From: a virus
Direction: 5' to 3' (one strand)
DNA: 24,424 bases
Virus record (IMG/VR): IMGVR_UViG_3300007775_000024
Coordinates: 1-24,424 of that record
The notes beneath the pieces are model-generated. The model was given only the letters and a program-made list of their open reading frames with translations. It made no database searches and had not been told where the DNA came from. The translations under genes and the position numbers were made by a program. This document shows, piece after piece, positions 16,640 to 23,857 of the stretch. Each line of letters begins with the position of its first letter. The first letter of the stretch is position 1.

Positions 16640-18300
16640 CGGGTCTTATTCGCGAGATCCGTTAGCACGTTCGCGTCTCCTGTTTTTGCATCAGAGGCCG
16701 TCTTAACGGCGGAAGCAGCCTGATTGGCAGCCGCGAGTTTCATTTGCGCCTCCTGCAATTTAGCCCGCTGATCACGATTAGCCTGTACCACGTCGTCCGG
16801 GACAATGATTGCAGGCGGCCCGCCGATGGCTTTAGCATATTCATCCACCGCCTGGTCAGCATCGAACTTATCCGTTAGCTGTGGATAGAGCTGCGCCATA
16901 TTACCAACGAAGCCAGCTATGCGCTCGATCGGCTGCGTGGCCACGGCGCGCTGCGCCATTGCCAGGTTAGAGATGAAGCGGACATTGATCTCTTGTCCGG
17001 CGATCTCCGGGGGTGGATTATTAATGATGCCGGACTGGACACACTGATCGAAGGTCCGTTCAACTAGACGAGCCAGGAACTCACCATGCATCCTCTCTAG
17101 CACAGGGCCAAGTTGAAGTAGCCGTTCCTCATTGCGCTGCACCAGATCGTACTGATTACGCGGCTGAATGCCCTCCATCTGCGAGATGGCCAAGAACATA
17201 TCCACGTAGAAGGCTTCATCAATCCGCCGCTCGACCCGAGCAATATCCTCCTTCAAGTCCTGGAGGTTCGGATTAACCTGGTAGATCGGCTGCAATCCCT
17301 CGCGCCCCTGGATACCATTATATAGGGTTAGTCCACCAGGGAGGCTATTGACTGGGACGTTGCGCAACTCAGCCGGGCCCTTCAGGGGCGGATTGACCAT
17401 CTTATCGATAGCCTGTGCCTTGCGCTTCTCTTCGATCTGCAAACCCTTGATATCACCAAGAGCAATCATACCGGGGCAACTAGTCCCGTAGATATCCTCA
17501 CCGGTTACATCCCAACGCGGGACATAGGCAGGAAAATTATCAAAGCCAGAGCGACTGAGATACTTATCCTTGTCGCCACCGGGTTCATAATAAACCGAAC
17601 GGAAAGCCCGGTCCTTAGCCATCGGGCTACCTAACTTAACATCCGGGTTCGGTTCTATAAAATGTACAATCGGATACCAAGCATCATAGTTACCCTTATC
17701 ATAGGCATTTTTTACCGCAGCTGAGACATTCTCTTTAACAAACCATTTGATTATTTGAGAGACAGTAAGATCCTGCTCCCGGACCAATGTATTGATGACA
17801 TAGCGATCATCTTGGCCAATCATGTAGCTACCGGCAGTATGTGTATAGAACCGAGCCACGTCGGCGAAATCATCGACGTGCGTCATGCAGCCAGTGCCGA
17901 ATAACAGCAACTCCGAGATCATAGTCGGAGCCATGTTATAGAGATTACCCTGATTGAAGATCTCCCGGAGGAGGTTCTCTTGCTTATACAGCCAGACCTT
18001 AACGCGCTGGCTCTCCATGTAATCCGGGTTCACTGTCTCCAAGCGGAACCATGGACGGGATGGCGACATAGTGCCCGCCAGCATACCAGCGGTGGCAGCT
18101 CGCAGGGCCTGTGTAGCCTTAGAATTGATTATGTTCTGGAACCGCTTTTCGCCTCTATTACGGTTCTGCTGAATGAACCGCCCACGCCTCGGCTGTACGA
18201 AGTCGGCCAGATCTTTATAATGCGGAATGAACGACGAGCGCTCCGTCTTAAGAGACGAGCGGCGGCGCTCGAAATAATCCCGAAGCGTTTGATCTGCCAC
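16636..18300 (-). CDS. Portal protein (T7-like head-tail connector), 554 aa
   Basis: The start FERRRSSLKTERSSFIPHYK ... DFVQPRRGRF followed by ATAGMLAGTMSPSRPWFRLE is the signature of the T7/BPP-1-type head-to-tail connecting protein. It forms the dodecameric channel through which DNA enters and leaves the head. Helical regions around 330-400 (LKEDIARVERRIDEAFYVDM, then QYDLVQRNEERLLQLGPVLE) match the stem and wing helices. The C-terminal 60 residues are Ala/Gln/Lys-rich and likely form the coiled barrel. The start codon is GTG at 18300 with AGGAG six bases upstream. At 554 residues the length is ordinary for the family. Confidence 0.94.
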   Translation of the reverse strand: MADQTLRDYFERRRSSLKTERSSFIPHYKDLADFVQPRRGRFIQQNRNRGEKRFQNIINSKATQALRAATAGMLAGTMSPSRPWFRLETVNPDYMESQRVKVWLYKQENLLREIFNQGNLYNMAPTMISELLLFGTGCMTHVDDFADVARFYTHTAGSYMIGQDDRYVINTLVREQDLTVSQIIKWFVKENVSAAVKNAYDKGNYDAWYPIVHFIEPNPDVKLGSPMAKDRAFRSVYYEPGGDKDKYLSRSGFDNFPAYVPRWDVTGEDIYGTSCPGMIALGDIKGLQIEEKRKAQAIDKMVNPPLKGPAELRNVPVNSLPGGLTLYNGIQGREGLQPIYQVNPNLQDLKEDIARVERRIDEAFYVDMFLAISQMEGIQPRNQYDLVQRNEERLLQLGPVLERMHGEFLARLVERTFDQCVQSGIINNPPPEIAGQEINVRFISNLAMAQRAVATQPIERIAGFVGNMAQLYPQLTDKFDADQAVDEYAKAIGGPPAIIVPDDVVQANRDQRAKLQEAQMKLAAANQAASAVKTASDAKTGDANVLTDLANKTR

Positions 18301-18311
18301 TAGCGGCTCCT

Positions 18312-18686
18312 TTAATATTGCGGCCGGGTACGGCCACCAGTTAGCGCAAAGACACCACGCTGGAAATCTCCAACACGGTTATTGCTAAAACCAATTTGTC
18401 CAAGGAGCGTCTGGTTCTGCTTTGCGCGCTTAAGATCAGAAGTCAGAAAATTACTGGACAAGGTATCTTGTCGCGCTAAGAAACTAGTCGGAGGGGGAAT
18501 AACAGCCCCGCCGCCAGGGGCTAGGTTCTTCGGATCACCGAAGTAGTTAGCTCTCTCAGCGCTGGTCTGAGCGAAAGCACGTGCCCTCGGAGCAATCCGT
18601 GAGCCCGAGAGACGCCCCACAACTGTTTGGCCATAGCCTTGCTGTGGGCCAGCCCCGCCGCCAAGTAGTCCTGAAATCACCCCCAT
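18312..18686 (-). CDS. Small hypothetical virion-region protein, 124 aa
   Basis: The protein starts MGVISGLLGGGAGPQQGYG and is rich in Gly, Arg, Ala and Ser. The C-terminal part (LTSDLKRAKQNQTLLGQIGF) may be helical. I do not recognise a family. AGGAGG lies six bases before the ATG, and the start overlaps the stop of the 93-residue gene (TAATG). Its first residues resemble those of that neighbour (MGV-S-GL/F-GGG), which hints at a shared N-terminal docking peptide or an old duplication. Being directly upstream of the portal it may be a minor head protein. Confidence 0.65.
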   Translation of the reverse strand: MGVISGLLGGGAGPQQGYGQTVVGRLSGSRIAPRARAFAQTSAERANYFGDPKNLAPGGGAVIPPPTSFLARQDTLSSNFLTSDLKRAKQNQTLLGQIGFSNNRVGDFQRGVFALTGGRTRPQY

Positions 18687-18967
18687 TAGGAACCTCCTAA
18701 ATAAGTTGAAGTGCTTTTGGAAGGTCCGAGGAGTGTAGCGCGAAGCACTTTAGTGCCGCCTCGGGTTCGTCCGAGATAAGTCGAGCGCGCCTTAGAGAAC
18801 TCCCTAGCACGTTGAATATCGATAGCTGAAGGTTGGACTGGTTCAGGAATGGGGGGCGCCTTTGGTACTGCATTAGCCCCGCTGCCGCCATAGAGACCAT
18901 TGAATAGCGAATAGTCTGACCCTCCACCACCAAACAAGCCACCTACGAAATCTGAAACGACGCCCAT
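18686..18967 (-). CDS. Small hypothetical protein of the terminase-portal interval, 93 aa
   Basis: This 93-residue protein begins MGVVSDFVGGLFGGGGSDYS, has a Pro-rich linker (PKAPPIPEPVQPS) and ends with STYLGRTRGG ... TLLGPSKSTSTYLGGS. Short phage proteins with a repeated T-x-L-G pattern at the C-terminus are common between terminase and portal genes of podoviruses, so it likely belongs with them, although no function is established to my knowledge. It starts four bases after the glycine-rich gene with only a weak GGTGA upstream, which suggests coupled translation. Confidence 0.65.
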   Translation of the reverse strand: MGVVSDFVGGLFGGGGSDYSLFNGLYGGSGANAVPKAPPIPEPVQPSAIDIQRAREFSKARSTYLGRTRGGTKVLRATLLGPSKSTSTYLGGS

Positions 18968-18971
18968 ACTA

Positions 18972-19667
18972 TCACCACATTACAACGATTTGACCAGCGG
19001 CACCATTGCCGCCGGGGAAATTAGAACCCCAGCCGGCGCCACCCCCGCCGCCGCCTGGAACTACTCCGGCGCCCGCGTCATTAACGTTACTACCACCTTG
19101 ACCACCAACAGCACCGGTATAACCATCACCATTGTCGATACCTGCTGCGCCGCCTGCTCCACGGGTGGAGGGAGCGCCAGCAGTACCGTTGCTGCCATTA
19201 CCACCGGTACCGGCGGACCCGCCACCGCCGCCTCCGAAGTTGTTGCCGATGCCACCGGCATTACCCCCATTGCCGCCGTTGAAAGCAGTGTCGGCAATGC
19301 AAGAAGCTGCTTGGCCTCCGGCTGTGCCGGTCGTGGTGCCAGATGCCGTGGTGCCGCCTTTAATCAGGAAGGTGAGGCTATCTACAAACCAAGTGTCAGT
19401 GCCTTCGCCGCCTATGCTATAATTGATATTCGAACTTGGGGTAACTGCCATAGCACTATATCCGCAAGCACCCGCGCCAGCGCCAGCGGCTCCATCGAAG
19501 CCGACACTGTTTGACCCTCCGCCTCCGCCACCCCATCCAATTACCGTGACCGAAGTTACACCTGCGGGGACAGGCCAGATACCCGCACCTGCGCCACTGA
19601 GGACTTCAATATTGGGACCGGGGATCAAACCCAGTCTAGTCAGCGCAAGGCTGATGCCGATCTCCAT
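18972..19667 (-). CDS. Glycine-rich adhesin-like appendage protein, 231 aa
   Basis: After an N-terminal segment (MEIGISLALTRLGLIPGP) and a beta-strand motif (WPVPAGVTSVTVIGWGGGGG), the protein is dominated by Gly, Ala, Ser, Thr and Asn, with runs such as NGGNGGNAGGIG and FGGGGGGSAGTGG. It ends with GGNGAAGQIVVMW, a hydrophobic strand typical of Gly-rich tail-tip domains. Known phage adhesins with such composition (the Gp38 type of T-even relatives) fold as packed polyglycine II helices with variable recognition loops. AAGGAGG stands five bases before the ATG. Its location between terminase and portal, not next to the tail fibre, is odd. A receptor-binding or head-decorating role is inference. 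Confidence 0.7.
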   Translation of the reverse strand: MEIGISLALTRLGLIPGPNIEVLSGAGAGIWPVPAGVTSVTVIGWGGGGGGSNSVGFDGAAGAGAGACGYSAMAVTPSSNINYSIGGEGTDTWFVDSLTFLIKGGTTASGTTTGTAGGQAASCIADTAFNGGNGGNAGGIGNNFGGGGGGSAGTGGNGSNGTAGAPSTRGAGGAAGIDNGDGYTGAVGGQGGSNVNDAGAGVVPGGGGGGAGWGSNFPGGNGAAGQIVVMW

Positions 19668-19677
19668 AAAGGCCTCC

Positions 19678-19923
19678 TTAAAACAAGGCTACAATATCTG
19701 AAGCCGTGGTACTAGTGGAATTAACACGAACACATCGGATCGGAAGGATCGCCCCCGTCGGAACAGCGACAAATGTTATAGCCGTACCGTCACGATCCAC
19801 GGCCACTAGATCACCCCCTGTGCCTACATATAGTCCACGGGTTAGATTATCGCCGTCAATATTAGTCGCATTATCAGGCGTAACTGCGACATATAGATAT
19901 GAAGGATTATTTTGTGAACTCAT
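19678..19923 (-). CDS. Spike-base-like small virion protein (Rcc01079-like), 81 aa
   Basis: The pattern TRGLYVGTGGDLVAVDRDGT followed by FVAVPTGAILPIRCVRV and ending STTASDIVAL resembles a widespread small phage family that includes the head-spike base protein of the Rhodobacter gene transfer agent. The fold should be a small beta-barrel. AAGGAAG lies five bases upstream of the ATG. It sits between a C1q-like fibre gene and a Gly-rich adhesin-like gene, which is consistent with it anchoring one of these to the virion. The family resemblance is from memory of the pattern and not from a search. Confidence 0.65.
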   Translation of the reverse strand: MSSQNNPSYLYVAVTPDNATNIDGDNLTRGLYVGTGGDLVAVDRDGTAITFVAVPTGAILPIRCVRVNSTSTTASDIVALF

Positions 19924-19956
19924 TTATCTTCCTTAGAGTTTTAATTGCGGCTTTGG

Positions 19957-20715
19957 TCACGAAATTTTCCGTATCACCACGTTAGCGTAGACTTCACCAA
20001 CACCGTAGGAGCATTGGATGCCCATGCCGTTAGTGCCCTGCGTGGTCTGACACTGATGTTGCAGCTCTAAAACCTTGGTTCCGGCAATCGTAAACCTGCC
20101 GGAGATGAAGCTATCGACCTGTTGCGATGTAGCCGAAGATGTGACGGAATTGGAGCCGGCTATTACGTCAACGCTGTTAGTGATATTGCGCAGTTTGCAC
20201 TGATGCTTGTCCACCCGGTAGCCCGGCGCGCGCGCCTCGATATCGTAGGTTCCGGCAGGAAGGGTGATTTGATTGGATGAAAGCGAAGCGCCCGTGATAG
20301 TGTTGGCGACGGTGATATTCAGCGTACGTGTTCGCCACGCCCCGCTGGTGAAGCCGCCAGCGGGGTTTCCGTCCGCCTGCTGCTCCTGAACATGAAGGGT
20401 GTCAAGGGCGCCGCCGCCTGAAGCTAGCGCAGCTATGGCCTGCGCGACGCGCAGCGCCGTCCAGCGCCGGACGGTGGTAGCGGTCCCGGCCTCCGCCTCG
20501 GCTTGGGAAACTACGCTGACTTGGTTATTGTAAGCGGTCTCGATCTCTGCGTCGCTTTGGTCCGCTGTAGCACCGCTCTCAATGCCATCCAGCTTAGTTT
20601 GATCGGCAGAGGTAAAGATAGTACCTAGTAGGGTTTTTAGTTTACTGATCGATATCGTATCGCTAACGAGGCGCTGGCCGATCTGTCGCTTTATTACAAT
20701 ACGTTGACCAGCCAT
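19957..20715 (-). CDS. Fibre-like appendage protein with C-terminal C1q-like jelly-roll, 252 aa
   Basis: Residues about 34-55 (FTSADQTKLDGIESGATADQ) are a common phage-fibre linker. Residues 60-105 are helical, and from about 110 on (LHVQEQQADGNPAGGFTSGA ... NQITLPAGTYDIEARAPGYR) the sequence fits a C1q/TNF-like beta-sandwich, usual as the trimeric tip of short fibres. The end (YGVGEVYANVVIRKIS) is the last strand. AGGAG stands six bases before the ATG. Two 60-base stretches at 20401-20520 are about 72-73% G+C by hand count, against 45% at 20581-20640, so the middle looks mosaic. Next to a spike-base-like gene, it may be a head spike or a short side fibre. Confidence 0.7.
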   Translation of the reverse strand: MAGQRIVIKRQIGQRLVSDTISISKLKTLLGTIFTSADQTKLDGIESGATADQSDAEIETAYNNQVSVVSQAEAEAGTATTVRRWTALRVAQAIAALASGGGALDTLHVQEQQADGNPAGGFTSGAWRTRTLNITVANTITGASLSSNQITLPAGTYDIEARAPGYRVDKHQCKLRNITNSVDVIAGSNSVTSSATSQQVDSFISGRFTIAGTKVLELQHQCQTTQGTNGMGIQCSYGVGEVYANVVIRKIS

Positions 20716-20736
20716 TTAAGGCTCCTAAATTTAATT

Positions 20737-22272
20737 TTAGAAACTAGGGGAAAGCGGGTCATATTCATGCATGACCTTGCCGCCATTGGCGGTCTCTATC
20801 CGAGGGATCACCATGGCTGCGGTCTCCTGGTAGAAGGTACAGGAGAGCGCGTCGGCAATGTCAGGCGACTTAAGCTTCCGCTTCTTAAGATTGTCCTTAG
20901 TCTCAAGTCGCATCTTCCCAGCTAGATTATAGCCGAACTCCCGCTGTGTAAGTTGATTATAGAGATCTGGATCATCTGGCAAACTGAGCTTATACAGTGC
21001 ATCCCGCATTCTCCCCCACATCTGATCGACCATCAGAGCATAGCCCTCATCCCGTGCCTTCGTACCGAACTGCACTTCTATAGGCGAATAGCCAAGACGC
21101 CGCAGGATGTCGACAACGCCAGCTCCTAAGCCGCCTGCATCGATGAACAGGCCACTACAGTGCTTACCGAGCGCCTCAAACTCTTTGAGGAGATCTATGA
21201 TCTTATCGGCGACAGCATAGTTATCTAGGCCTTGGAACTTCCGGATACCCCAGGACTGCGCGTCGTATCCTATGCGGGGATAGATGACTGTCTCATCATC
21301 ACCGAAGCGAGCGACGTCAACGCCAATGATAAGCGGCGCTGACTTGTCCTCTACGGGGATGCGCGCCTGTGCCTCTTCGACTAGCTCATTAGCGATGAAC
21401 TGTGTAGAACCAGCCGAGGGAAAGACACCCCTGACCTTAACCTTAAAGAAGTCGCTATCCTCGCCGTAGTCGTGAGCCCATTCCTTGATGAGCTCTTTAT
21501 TGGTGATAGAGACGGATCGACTGTCGATGGAGTGTGTGATGAAGCGATGGCGAAACTTACCCACCGTGTTCTCGTAGAAGTAGCCGCTCTTACGCGTGGG
21601 GTTACCGAAGTCAAACCACATGGGCTCACCGTCAGTAGCACCACCGGAGCGGGCTTCGAAGATAGTGTCAGGGATACCAGAGGCCTCATCGAAGATGTAG
21701 AAGGGAGTAGCGCCCGCGGCGTGCAACCCCTGGAATGCCTCAGAGTTCTCTTCCCGGCAGGTCATTGCGTCACAACGCCAGCGTTCTTTGAACTGCTTGT
21801 GGGTGAGGGACATGGCCCCGCGACCGGAGCTATAGTCATACCAATGAGCCGTAACAGAGAGCTTGTGCCACTTTCCGAGCTCAGCCCATGTCTTAGTACG
21901 GAGCTGATCCGAAGTGTTTGCTGTGACCATGCCCTTCGAGAACGGTCGGGTGTCCATAATCCACTTGATGAGCCAAGCCACCAGCGTGGACTTACCAATA
22001 CCGTGTCCCGACGCAGTGGAGAACCGGATCGGCTCAACTGCTATCCTGCCATCAAATCCTCGCATTTCTACTTCGCTGCCGAGGCGGTCTAGGAAATCGC
22101 AAGCCCAGTCGTCCGGGCCATACTCGCAATTGAACCTTTTCCGGTTTTCCGGGGACAGCTTAACGAGTTGAATGGAGGGATCACTGTCCCATGGAAAGGC
22201 GAACATCACATAGTCCAGTGGCTTATTGTATAGCTGAGCGAGCTGGTCAGCCAACTGGCTAGTGCTATTCAT
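20737..22272 (-). CDS. terL: Terminase large subunit (packaging ATPase-nuclease), 511 aa
   Basis: The ATPase domain has a Walker A motif SGHGIGKST (88-96) and Walker B FYIFDEAS (191-198), with E196 as the likely catalytic carboxylate. The C-terminal RNase H-like nuclease domain has IGVDVARFGDD (316-326), LFIDAGG (375-381) and SPDIADAL (469-476), which give acidic residues D319, D378 and D471 for two metals. All key motifs are present, so the motor should work. It docks on the portal and drives DNA into the prohead together with the small subunit. The ATG overlaps the end of the Rz1-like gene by eight bases. It is separated from terS by five small lysis-region genes, which is less usual than direct adjacency. 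Confidence 0.96.
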   Translation of the reverse strand: MNSTSQLADQLAQLYNKPLDYVMFAFPWDSDPSIQLVKLSPENRKRFNCEYGPDDWACDFLDRLGSEVEMRGFDGRIAVEPIRFSTASGHGIGKSTLVAWLIKWIMDTRPFSKGMVTANTSDQLRTKTWAELGKWHKLSVTAHWYDYSSGRGAMSLTHKQFKERWRCDAMTCREENSEAFQGLHAAGATPFYIFDEASGIPDTIFEARSGGATDGEPMWFDFGNPTRKSGYFYENTVGKFRHRFITHSIDSRSVSITNKELIKEWAHDYGEDSDFFKVKVRGVFPSAGSTQFIANELVEEAQARIPVEDKSAPLIIGVDVARFGDDETVIYPRIGYDAQSWGIRKFQGLDNYAVADKIIDLLKEFEALGKHCSGLFIDAGGLGAGVVDILRRLGYSPIEVQFGTKARDEGYALMVDQMWGRMRDALYKLSLPDDPDLYNQLTQREFGYNLAGKMRLETKDNLKKRKLKSPDIADALSCTFYQETAAMVIPRIETANGGKVMHEYDPLSPSF

Positions 22273-22579
22273 TTAGTCTCTCTCTTGCTTCTAACATCCA
22301 GCGCATCAACTCGGCTGTGTTGAGCGCCAGGTTCTCATAATACTTAGGGGCCAAGCAGAACTGCCCATGATCTACTGTCCACTGCACAGGCCGCATATGG
22401 ACTGCCTCAATCGGAGGAAGGCTGACCGGAGGTTGGGGTGCAGTCGGGATCGGTGATACACTCGAACAGGCGCCCATCAGCAGCAGTAGCCCGATTGACA
22501 CGAAGTTCAATGAGACCGGGCTTGGCCTGGGCCAAGGCTGCCAGATCATGCCGATCGAAGAGAGCTTCCATTTCCACAT
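22265..22579 (-). CDS. o-spanin, Rz1-like outer-membrane lipoprotein, 104 aa (overlaps Rz)
   Basis: A hydrophobic signal (VSIGLLLLMGAC) ends in a lipobox with the lipidated Cys at residue 38. A proline-rich stretch typical of Rz1 follows (SSVSPIPTAPQPPVSLPP). The gene starts inside the Rz-like gene in another frame and shares 173 bases with it, then continues past its stop to overlap terL by eight bases. I keep the ATG at 22579 (GGAAGG three bases upstream, AAGGAGG twelve); the ATG at 22549 is a possible alternative that would give a shorter signal. The mature protein would reach into the periplasm to meet the Rz-like partner and fuse the two membranes at lysis. Confidence 0.82.
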   Translation of the reverse strand: MWKWKLSSIGMIWQPWPRPSPVSLNFVSIGLLLLMGACSSVSPIPTAPQPPVSLPPIEAVHMRPVQWTVDHGQFCLAPKYYENLALNTAELMRWMLEARERLNE

Positions 22580-22808
22580 AGACCTTCCGAGCCTCCTTGT
22601 GTGTTTTAACGCTCTTCTCTAGAGCTACCTTCATCTCGTTCCAGCGGTCTGCCCAGTTCTCTAGGGCGACCTGCTGTTGAGCGGTTTGAACTCGGAGTTG
22701 GTCCCGCTCCCTGAGAAGCGAAGTATAATGCCAGTAGCCGAACCCTATCACTGCCACCACTGCCACTATCGCCCCGATCTTCAGCCATGGAAAACCTAGT
22801 CCAAACAT
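22407..22808 (-). CDS. i-spanin, Rz-like inner-membrane protein, 133 aa
   Basis: One transmembrane segment lies near the N-terminus (residues about 9-26, KIGAIVAVVAVIGFGYWH). A periplasmic coiled coil follows (LLRERDQLRVQTAQQQVALE ... MKVALEKSVKTHKEARK). This is the standard architecture of Rz proteins, and the overlap with a lipoprotein gene in another frame confirms the pairing. The start lies one base after the holin-like gene's stop. The last 30 residues (TAADGRLFECITDPDCTPTS) have two cysteines, which may form a disulphide, as some spanins do. Identification rests on architecture and context. Confidence 0.85.
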   Translation of the reverse strand: MFGLGFPWLKIGAIVAVVAVIGFGYWHYTSLLRERDQLRVQTAQQQVALENWADRWNEMKVALEKSVKTHKEARKVYVEMEALFDRHDLAALAQAKPGLIELRVNRATAADGRLFECITDPDCTPTSGQPSSD

Positions 22809-22809
22809 A

Positions 22810-23049
22810 TTAGCCCTTCCGCTTCCAGATGGCCTCCATCCCTGAGGCGCCTAGGTATAGGCCTACAATGGCCGTCTCAGTCCAGAACAGACCGAGCAAT
22901 ACCCCCTCGGCTGCTCTCAGGTTTGCGGCCCAGGCGTCTCCTCCTAGGAAGACGCCAGCTAGTACGGCAAACCCTTGGATGAGGAGGGAGGCGAAGGCAA
23001 TCCGTCCCATCCGTCTACGAGCAAGCCGACGGCCGCTCTCAAGAGTCAC
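22810..23049 (-). CDS. Putative holin with two membrane segments, 79 aa
   Basis: Two hydrophobic helices are visible (IAFASLLIQGFAVLAGVFLG and VLLGLFWTETAIVGLYLG) after a very basic N-terminus (SGRRLARRRMGR), with a short basic C-terminus (WKRKG). A small two-helix membrane protein directly before spanin genes is most simply the holin. The start is uncertain. I prefer the GTG at 23049, which overlaps the TGA of the upstream small gene (GTGA) and so could be coupled; a GTG at 23094 would add 15 residues but has no visible ribosome site. No soluble endolysin is evident next to it within the window. Confidence 0.65.
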   Translation of the reverse strand: MTLESGRRLARRRMGRIAFASLLIQGFAVLAGVFLGGDAWAANLRAAEGVLLGLFWTETAIVGLYLGASGMEAIWKRKG

Positions 23050-23186
23050 TTCCAAACCCAGTAGGGCCAAGTGAGAGCCCTGATAACCGCACACTTGGTA
23101 CAGCCAGTTTCCTTCTTGAACCTCTTATAGAAGAGGGCAGCGTATGACGCCCACACCAGAACTAGTACGAAAACTGCATTGCCCAT
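23046..23186 (-). CDS. Tiny membrane protein of the lysis region, 46 aa
   Basis: An ATG at 23186 with AGGAG six bases upstream opens a 46-residue frame ending at the TGA at 23046. It has one hydrophobic helix (AVFVLVLVWASYAALFY, residues 4-20), then a basic stretch (KRFKK), a CTKC pair (29-32) and an aromatic end (LTWPYWVWK). It starts just after the stop of the 60-residue gene, whose end overlaps its ribosome site, and it ends at a GTGA overlap with the holin-like gene. This packing and a strong ribosome site support a real gene. It could be an antiholin or pinholin-type partner, but that is only inference from place and topology. Confidence 0.55.
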   Translation of the reverse strand: MGNAVFVLVLVWASYAALFYKRFKKETGCTKCAVIRALTWPYWVWK

Positions 23187-23195
23187 TAACTGCTC

Positions 23196-23378
23196 CTATT
23201 TCTCTGGAAAGATGTACCATGTGACTATGTGATTGGTGCTTGCGAAGTGCGTTGCCCAGGCATTTCCGGCGACTTGTGCCGCTGTCCCGGTCTCAAACCG
23301 AGCACTGAACGACGTAGCGTAGCCTCCTCGTAGATCAGTGAACTGGATTATCACCGTCAAGATGTGAGGCTTCTGCAC
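23196..23378 (-). CDS. Small hypothetical protein overlapping the end of terS, 60 aa
   Basis: The start is a GTG at 23378, inside the last codons of terS in another frame, with GGAGGAGG ending six bases upstream, one of the best ribosome sites in the window. The 60-residue product (MQKPHILTVIIQFTDLRGGY to the end HIVTWYIFPEK) looks like a small soluble alpha/beta protein with alternating hydrophobic strands and no signal or membrane helix. I do not recognise it. Coupling to terS and the tight join to the next tiny gene point to a real operon member. Confidence 0.6.
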   Translation of the reverse strand: MQKPHILTVIIQFTDLRGGYATSFSARFETGTAAQVAGNAWATHFASTNHIVTWYIFPEK

Positions 23379-23814
23379 CCTCTGCCTCCTCCAGCTCAGC
23401 CTTAACCGCAGCTATACGGTCCCTGCCTGCCTGGATGCGCCTGACAATATCGTCCTCTATGTTGAGGCTCACCTTGTCAGTCAGCATACCCAAGTGCTTG
23501 GCCAGGAGTTCCAAGGCTCTGAGCTTGTTAGCATGAGAGACATCCTCAGCCTCTACAATGGTCTTGATGTTCTCAATGATCCATTCGACACTGATGCTAG
23601 CCTTACGCTCCACTTCGTCTCTCCGCCTCTGTATCTCAGCTTGAACGTCAGCCCTACCGAAGACGTACTCAGGATGGTCGTTAGCAGTGATAGGTGAGAA
23701 CCCTGCTATACGCATAGCCTCTCCTTGGGACCTACCCTTCATGTACTCCCTGATAGCGATAAGGTAGCGCTCAGAGAGCTGCTTGCGTTTGCTGTCGCTA
23801 TCCTTGTCCATCAT
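23335..23814 (-). CDS. terS: Terminase small subunit, 159 aa
   Basis: An N-terminal helix-turn-helix-like segment (LIAIREYMKGRSQGEAMRIA followed by GFSPITAND) should bind the packaging site. A central helical oligomerisation region (ISVEWIIENIKTIVEAEDVS, then LRALELLAKHLGML) follows, and then an acidic C-terminus (AVKAELEEAEGAEA) that could contact the large subunit. This layout and size match small terminases of the Terminase_2 type. It is the first gene after the promoter. Two ATGs are adjacent (23814 and 23811); the second is better spaced from the GGAG, so the true start may be 23811. Its recognition site may lie in the nearby repeat-rich non-coding block, which is inference. Confidence 0.88.
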   Translation of the reverse strand: MMDKDSDSKRKQLSERYLIAIREYMKGRSQGEAMRIAGFSPITANDHPEYVFGRADVQAEIQRRRDEVERKASISVEWIIENIKTIVEAEDVSHANKLRALELLAKHLGMLTDKVSLNIEDDIVRRIQAGRDRIAAVKAELEEAEGAEASHLDGDNPVH

Positions 23815-23857
23815 ACTCCGTATAATATATATATATCACCCCGGGGGCCTCTATAGT

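Noticed and set aside
18990-19514. Plus-strand frames opposite the glycine-rich gene (Pro/Ala/Thr-rich products)
   Set aside because: Gly-rich coding DNA (GGN) reads as Pro/Ala/Thr on the other strand without stops; the minus-strand frame has the ribosome site and a sensible N-terminus.
21472-22092. 206-residue open frame on the plus strand opposite terL
   Set aside because: It lies fully antisense to a terminase with all motifs intact, has no recognisable domain, and is a by-product of terL codon use.
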